From Emiliania huxleyi CCMP1516 (Eukaryota; Haptophyta; Isochrysidales; Noelaerhabdaceae): a stretch of 64,000 bases of DNA. Positions within the stretch are counted from its first letter, which is position 1; every line of letters begins with the position of its first letter. The position numbers were made by a program, and so were the translations under genes. The notes beneath the pieces are model-generated. The model made no database searches. It was not told the origin of the DNA and saw nothing but the letters and a program-made list of their open reading frames with translations. The stretch is taken from contig NW_005198091.1 in NCBI RefSeq assembly GCF_000372725.1, positions 559,178-623,177 of the forward strand, in the 5' to 3' direction. Shown here piece after piece: positions 59,375 to 64,000 of this stretch.

Positions 59375-61987
59375 CTACACATCGAAGCTGCGCCCCCTCT
59401 TCACCCGCGGTGGCGCGGTTGCCGACTGCTTCGCCTCCTCGAGGCCGGCACTGCGACCTCTTTTGACCCGCGGCGGCGCAGCCTCTGCCGACTTTGCCTC
59501 CTCGGAGGAGCTTCGGCGCTTCGCCGGCAAGGCGTCCTCGAGGAAGCGCCACACGACACCACGCTCCTTGCGCCCCACGCGAGATGGCGCCGCTGCGAAG
59601 TCGCGGGTCTGGTAGCGCCCGCTCTCATCCCAGAGGGCCCGGAAGGACCCGTCGACGAAGACGGCGACGACGTGAGCGAGGCGCCACACCGACCCCTCCT
59701 CCGCCTTCTTCGCGTGCGAGGCCTCGCAGTGCACCTCGAGCCTGGCCCCAGGCACCACGCCGCCCTGGGCGTGCAGGTTCCACTGCGCCTCGGCGAAGCG
59801 GAGCGAGAGCTGTGCGAGCGTGCTGCTCGCGAGCACGCGCCTCCGCCACGCCTGAGTGAGCTCGCGATGCCACGCGTCGCTCCACTCCACGTCCGCCGCC
59901 CCTCCATCACTGGCGCTACTGACTGGCGTCTGCACCGCGTCGTACATCCGCAGCAGCAGCGCCCGCAACTGCGCCACATCGACAGCCGTCTCAACCTCGA
60001 GCAGCCAGGATCGCCGCTCCTCGGCCCAGCTCGCAGCGTTGGAGGCGGTAGGGGCTCTCAATGGACCGCTTCGGGCCTCGCCAGCGCCACTACTGCCGCT
60101 GAGAAGAGTCGCCTCCACCGCAAGCAGCCGCCGCCGCATGGCGCGGAGGCTCGCCTCAGCTGCCTCCTCGATGGCCTCGGCCACCCCCTCCTCGTCCACC
60201 TCCTCCTCGTCGCCATCGTCAAAGCGCAAGCGCCACCTCGCAGGCTTACCGTCGCCGCGGGCGGGCCGCCAAGCGGACACGACGGCGTTGAAGGTTTCGC
60301 CCTTGACGATCCTCCGCACCCGTAGCCCAACCCAGTCGTGGGACGCATCCCACGAGTCCGTGCGACCGAGCTTCGCCTGGCCGCCTCCAGCCGTTGGCCC
60401 GCCGCTGCCATCGTCGTCCGCGTCTTCGGGCAGCGTCACCTCGGCTAGCCGCCGCCGCAGCTTCGCTTCACCCGGCAGGTCGCGCGCCTCCAGCGCGAGC
60501 TTGAGCAACGAGAGAGAAGCAAGCTGCCCCCAGCCACCGCCCTGGTGCTCGACCGCCAAGAGCGGCCCCAAGGGTTGGCCGCCTTGGTGGTCGTCTACAG
60601 GCGGCAACGGCCCGGGGAGCAGCCAGTAGACGGAGCCCTCGGCGTCGCGTCCCAGAGGCGTCAGGCGAGTCATATCGGCCCACTCTGCCCGCTGTACGGC
60701 CACCCTGTCAGCTTCGGCCTGCGCCGCAGCCTCAACCTTGGATGAGATCCGTCGGCCTCGCCTGCTTGCCCCCTCATCGCTTCCGCTCGCCGCCGTCGCC
60801 CCCCCTGCCTGCAGCGTCCTCACCTCCTCCTTCGCAAGCCGGATGGCGTCGCGAGCCGCATCCCTCACGGCCCTCGCCGCATCCATCGCCTCTTTGAGCT
60901 CTACCATGCTCTCGTGCTGCACTGCCGCGGCGGCCCAGTATGCGCGCTCGGTGTGGGTGAAATCCTCCTCAGCCGCGCAGAGCTCACCCCCGAGATCGGC
61001 TGCGCGCTGGCGCGCAGCAGCCAACGCCACCTTAGAGGCACGCTGCTGCTCCCGCTGTAGCTCCCGCACGGCCTTGGCCTCCCCGCGCCGCGCCTGTTGC
61101 AGCGACTCCCACGCCTCTGCAATCTCGGATCCCAGCACCTCGAGCGCCCGCTCGCAGAGGTTCCCGAGTGCCTGGCACTTGAGCGTGGCGTCGATAGACG
61201 AGTACTCTTCCACGCGCAGCCGGCGGCCGAGCTCAAGCAGCGACGGGTCGAGCCAATCCTTGTCGTGCACGGCCGACCCCTTGGACTCCTCCTTGAGCTT
61301 CCACTGAGCAATCACGAGCCGCAACACCTCGGGCCAGCCAACCCGGTCTGCGTCGAGGTAGGCAGCCAGGTCGCGGGCGAGCCACGCATGGACGCCTGTG
61401 CTGGGCCGGGGTACCCGGTGCACCTCCGTCGACTCGCCGTCCGAGTCGTCGTCGATGAGCGCCGTCTTATCCTCCCGCTCGAGAAAGAGGCGCAGCAGGT
61501 GGATGTGCAGCTCACCGACGAGGCCACTCTCGCCGCCCGAGCAGAGCCCGTCCTGAAGCTGCTCGAGGGTCGGCGTGACCAGGGCCCTGTCAGGCTGCAG
61601 CCGACGGCAAAAGCAACGCGCAAACTGCCACGTCACGAGCAGTGCTGTGGTCGCCTCGGCATCCAGCACTGAAGCGAGGGGCAACGTGTCCGGCAGCGAA
61701 GGCAAGCCACAGCTGCTCTGGCTTCCTGCCGGCGACGCACGCCCGTGCTGGTAGGACGCGCTGGACTCGTCGTCTGAGGCAGAGTTGCGTGCCGCGCCCG
61801 CCTCGCGTCTCGCCTTCTCAAATGGCAGACCCCCCCAATCGTCATCGCTGCTAAGGTCGTCTTCCCGCCCGCTTGAGGCGGCCCTCAGGGCGCCAGGCGC
61901 AGGGCCTGGCCGAGCTTGCGTCCCTGAGCGGCGACCAGTCTTCATTGCCGGCGGCATGTTTTCAATGCCGTCGCCGACAGTGGCCAT
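59375..61987 (-). CDS. DDT/WHIM/Tudor-like chromatin-remodelling protein
   Basis: A single exon of 870 residues. An acidic N-terminus is followed by a DDT-like region (about 100-175, with TLEQLQDGL and LVGELHIHLLRLFLE). A long Ala/Arg/Glu coiled coil (290-420) comes next. A WHIM2-like strip (about 428-450, DMTRLTPLGRDAEGSVYWLL) matches the PLGxDRxxxxYW pattern of ISWI partners. A Tudor-like strip (547-600, WVGLRVRRIVKGETFNAVVS and WRLRFDDGDEEEVDEEG) follows. The tail has two APPRVKRGRS repeats, probable nuclear signals. DDT and WHIM modules bind ISWI-type ATPases and measure nucleosome spacing. A nuclear remodelling-subunit role is inferred. No PHD or bromodomain was seen. Start: ATG 61987. 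Confidence 0.8.
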   Translation of the reverse strand: MATVGDGIENMPPAMKTGRRSGTQARPGPAPGALRAASSGREDDLSSDDDWGGLPFEKARREAGAARNSASDDESSASYQHGRASPAGSQSSCGLPSLPDTLPLASVLDAEATTALLVTWQFARCFCRRLQPDRALVTPTLEQLQDGLCSGGESGLVGELHIHLLRLFLEREDKTALIDDDSDGESTEVHRVPRPSTGVHAWLARDLAAYLDADRVGWPEVLRLVIAQWKLKEESKGSAVHDKDWLDPSLLELGRRLRVEEYSSIDATLKCQALGNLCERALEVLGSEIAEAWESLQQARRGEAKAVRELQREQQRASKVALAAARQRAADLGGELCAAEEDFTHTERAYWAAAAVQHESMVELKEAMDAARAVRDAARDAIRLAKEEVRTLQAGGATAASGSDEGASRRGRRISSKVEAAAQAEADRVAVQRAEWADMTRLTPLGRDAEGSVYWLLPGPLPPVDDHQGGQPLGPLLAVEHQGGGWGQLASLSLLKLALEARDLPGEAKLRRRLAEVTLPEDADDDGSGGPTAGGGQAKLGRTDSWDASHDWVGLRVRRIVKGETFNAVVSAWRPARGDGKPARWRLRFDDGDEEEVDEEGVAEAIEEAAEASLRAMRRRLLAVEATLLSGSSGAGEARSGPLRAPTASNAASWAEERRSWLLEVETAVDVAQLRALLLRMYDAVQTPVSSASDGGAADVEWSDAWHRELTQAWRRRVLASSTLAQLSLRFAEAQWNLHAQGGVVPGARLEVHCEASHAKKAEEGSVWRLAHVVAVFVDGSFRALWDESGRYQTRDFAAAPSRVGRKERGVVWRFLEDALPAKRRSSSEEAKSAEAAPPRVKRGRSAGLEEAKQSATAPPRVKRGRSFDV

Positions 61988-62194
61988 CAATTTTGCCGAG
62001 ATGCGTGGGGGGGGCGGGGGGGCGCAGACGACGCAAGCTCGCGCGGACGATGCAAGCTCGCGCGGACGATGCGCAGAGAGTTTCTGGTCAGCGCAGACGC
62101 AAGCAGGCGCGGACGATGCGTAGGGGGAAGCGCGAGGCTCCCGCGCGGACGTACCGGGATCGCCGGCGAATATCGAAATCGGGTTTTTCTCTCT

Positions 62195-62295
62195 CTAGTG
62201 TACGTACTTTTAGCGACTGGGAGAGAAGGGGAGACGGAGGCGCGCTCTCTAGGCCCTCTCTCTCCCTAGTGTATGTGGCTCTTACGTACTCCCGA
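62195..62295 (+). promoter_or_regulatory. Recurrent upstream motif
   Basis: CTAGTGTATGTGGCTCTTAC then GTACTCCCG at 62266-62293, with a partial repeat CTAGTGTACGTAC at about 62197. It lies between the divergent DDT/WHIM gene (-) and transporter gene (+), about 200 bases before the latter. Confidence 0.5.
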
Positions 62296-62494
62296 TTTTT
62301 TGTGCCAACATGCAAAGACAGAACCGGACAAGATCACGCACAAGTCGAGAGTTAATTAACAACCTCGAAACACCTCTCCGACGCGCTCGAGCTATGTACC
62401 TCTGTCGCACGAAACCCGGTGGTGAAACTGCTCTCCCGGCGTCGCACACTAGCCGTCGTGCGACTCGCCCGTGGGAGCATTTTTCTGCGATTCA

Positions 62495-64000
62495 ATGTCG
62501 GGCAGCGAGGCTCCAGCCTTCAGCGATGACTCGTACGACTGCAGCAACACCCCCGCGGGCGAGCGGGCGAGCGGGCCCAAGCATTCTTCTCCTCCACGCT
62601 CCGCGTGCGCCGACAACCGGACGCGCAGCGAGAAGCGGACAGTGTTTGTCGCAAATCTGCTTCTCAACCTGTGCGGGGTCGTTCTCTGGGCTGGCATGCT
62701 GACAATCAACGCATTGTGCGCCGCTGTTCGAGCTTGCCGCGCCCCCGCCCACTTCTTTCTTACTCATAAGTGCGAGCGTGTCCTCCTGTGCCAGGTACGA
62801 TGGCATCATCAGCACAACGGGCTGGGAGTTGAGTCAGGTGTCGCTCCTCTTCACCCTGCAGGTCTTTACCTGCTTCCTATGCTGCCCGTTGTGGGGGGTC
62901 GCTGCCTGCTACGTTTCGATTCGCAGGCTGCTCGCCGGCGCTCTCTTTGCCGGCGCGGCTCTCAACCTCCTAACTGGCCTCGTCTATCTGACGGACTCGT
63001 ACGGCTGCTTCGCCGCACTGCAGATCCTCAAGGGCATCTGTCTCTCTCCTTGCCAATGCCTGAACCGCGCGCTCATCCCAAAGTACTACCGCCTCGCCGA
63101 GCGCGGCAAGTACTACGGCTTCCTTGAGGTTTCAGCCGGGATCGGCGGGCTGGCAGGCGTCATCTTTGGCGCCTCCTCGTACATTGGCGGTGCCGAGGGA
63201 TGGTACGGGTGCGACACGGGCACGTCGAGCGACGAGAACGCCACCTTGTGCCCCGGGCTGGATGGGCACAACGTCACTTCCGTAGACGTTGCAGACGATG
63301 GCAGGTGCGACGGCGCACTGCCAAAGTGGTCTGTCCCCTTCTTCGTCCTCGGCGCCTTCATGGTCCCATGTGCCGTGCTCGTGCTCTACTTCGTGGTGGA
63401 CCCCACGAAAGACGAGAAGCTACGCACGAGGCTCGGCCAGGAGAGGCTGAAGGCGATCTTCCCCGGTCTCCGTGATGAGGACACGCGGTTGAGCTTTGGC
63501 CTCGTCCGCTCCATGTTTGGGGTAAAGACGTGGATCTTCATCGTGCTCCAGGGCGTGACGGGCGCCTTCCCGTGGCCCGCGATGAGCCTGCTACTCTACT
63601 GGTTCCAGCTCCTCGACATCAACCCCTTCCTTGCCATCCTGGTGTCGGCTGGCCCCGCAGCCGGCGCAGCCATCGGTGGCGGCATCGGAGGCTGCATAGG
63701 CGATCGGCTATACCGGACCTGGTCCAAAAAGTACGCACGCACGGCGGTGAGCCACTTTTCCGTGGTCGTCGGGCCCTTCCTGATGATCATAATGTTCTTC
63801 GTCTTTCCGCAGCGGGAGGAGTCGTGGTGGATGTTTGGCCTCTACGGCCTCTTCGCGGGCATGTTCATCTCCTGGTCGGCGCCAAACAACAACGCCATCC
63901 TGTCGGACGTGTTCCCCGAGGCCACCTTCCCGCTCGCGTACGGCGTCGCGCAGCTGGCGGAGGGGTCCGTCTCGGCGTGGGCACCATTTGCCGTTGCGGT
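62495..64000 (+). CDS. Major facilitator superfamily transporter (partial, runs off window)
   Basis: Exons 62495-62715 and 62795 to the window end, joined by a 79-base GT-AG intron (NAL-YDGIISTTGWELSQVS). The frame is open to 64000 and the 3' end is not in the window. The cytosolic Ser-rich start is followed by NLLLNLCGVVLWAGMLTINA (helix 1) and then helices including VFTCFLCCPLWGVAACYV, LFAGAALNLLTGLVYL and SVPFFVLGAFMVPCAVLVLY. NRALIPKYYRLAERGKYYGF fits the MFS loop between helices 4 and 5. A luminal loop of about 45 residues with several Cys lies between helices 5 and 6. Substrate is unknown. Confidence 0.85.

Overview
This is a eukaryotic nuclear window, GC-rich and dense with genes, most likely from a unicellular alga of the haptophyte type. 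That placement is inference. It rests on spliced protein genes with very short introns, a very high share of GC-AG introns beside GT-AG introns, strongly G/C-ending codons, a protein with a secretory-plus-transit-like N-terminus suggesting a complex plastid, and the mix of gene families. No rRNA gene, intact tRNA gene, CRISPR array or operon was seen. There are two 100-N assembly gaps, at 12507-12606 and 36725-36824.

Layout. 852-4508 (+) encodes a chromatin reader with PDZ, CW, CXXC, MBD-like and SAM domains. 5030-8359 (-) encodes a UPF1-like SF1 helicase. 9946-11575 (+) encodes a cathepsin X/Z protease. 12938-15709 (-) encodes an attractin-like Kelch-CUB membrane receptor. 16045-18451 (+) encodes a ShKT-trypsin protease. 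18827-19959 (+) encodes the rRNA-processing factor EBP2. 20638-21830 (-) encodes an unrecognised secreted or anchored Cys-rich protein. 22-24.7 kb is repeat-rich. 25033-26127 (+) encodes a plastid-type Pro/Ala-rich protein. 26685-27871 (-) encodes a UCP4-like mitochondrial carrier. 28621-29427 (+) encodes an IQ-motif protein. 29741-30610 (-) is hypothetical. 30907-31788 (+) encodes a membrane protein with a Pro-rich stalk. 34149-37469 (+) encodes an LSD1-like amine oxidase with an assembly gap in an intron. 37814-38428 (+) is a small secreted hypothetical. 40610-48356 (+) encodes a 2480-residue receptor with PPC, C-type lectin and PA domains. 49079-50549 (-) encodes a U-box protein. 52172-54218 (+) encodes a TMTC-type O-mannosyltransferase. 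54647-55843 (-) encodes a duplicated two-helix membrane protein. 56965-58897 (+) encodes actin-related protein 6. 59375-61987 (-) encodes a DDT/WHIM/Tudor-like chromatin protein. 62495 to the window end (+) is a partial MFS transporter.

Four genes point to chromatin control: the CW/CXXC reader, the LSD1-like enzyme, Arp6 (SWR1-type H2A.Z exchange) and the DDT/WHIM protein. They are not adjacent, so no operon-like unit is implied. Others are extracellular or membrane proteins with animal-like domain mixes.

The most unusual signal lies in the intergenic DNA. Several dispersed repeat families recur directly upstream of unrelated genes, usually in the same orientation relative to the gene. One family carries a conserved 165-residue ORF and tRNA-like pol III boxes. 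A short motif around TGTAGCTCTTACGAACAT recurs in front of five plus-strand genes. About half of the introns whose borders could be fixed by protein homology or frame start with GC. Some introns carry a copy of the neighbouring exon edge, as expected if the intron arose or grew by tandem duplication.
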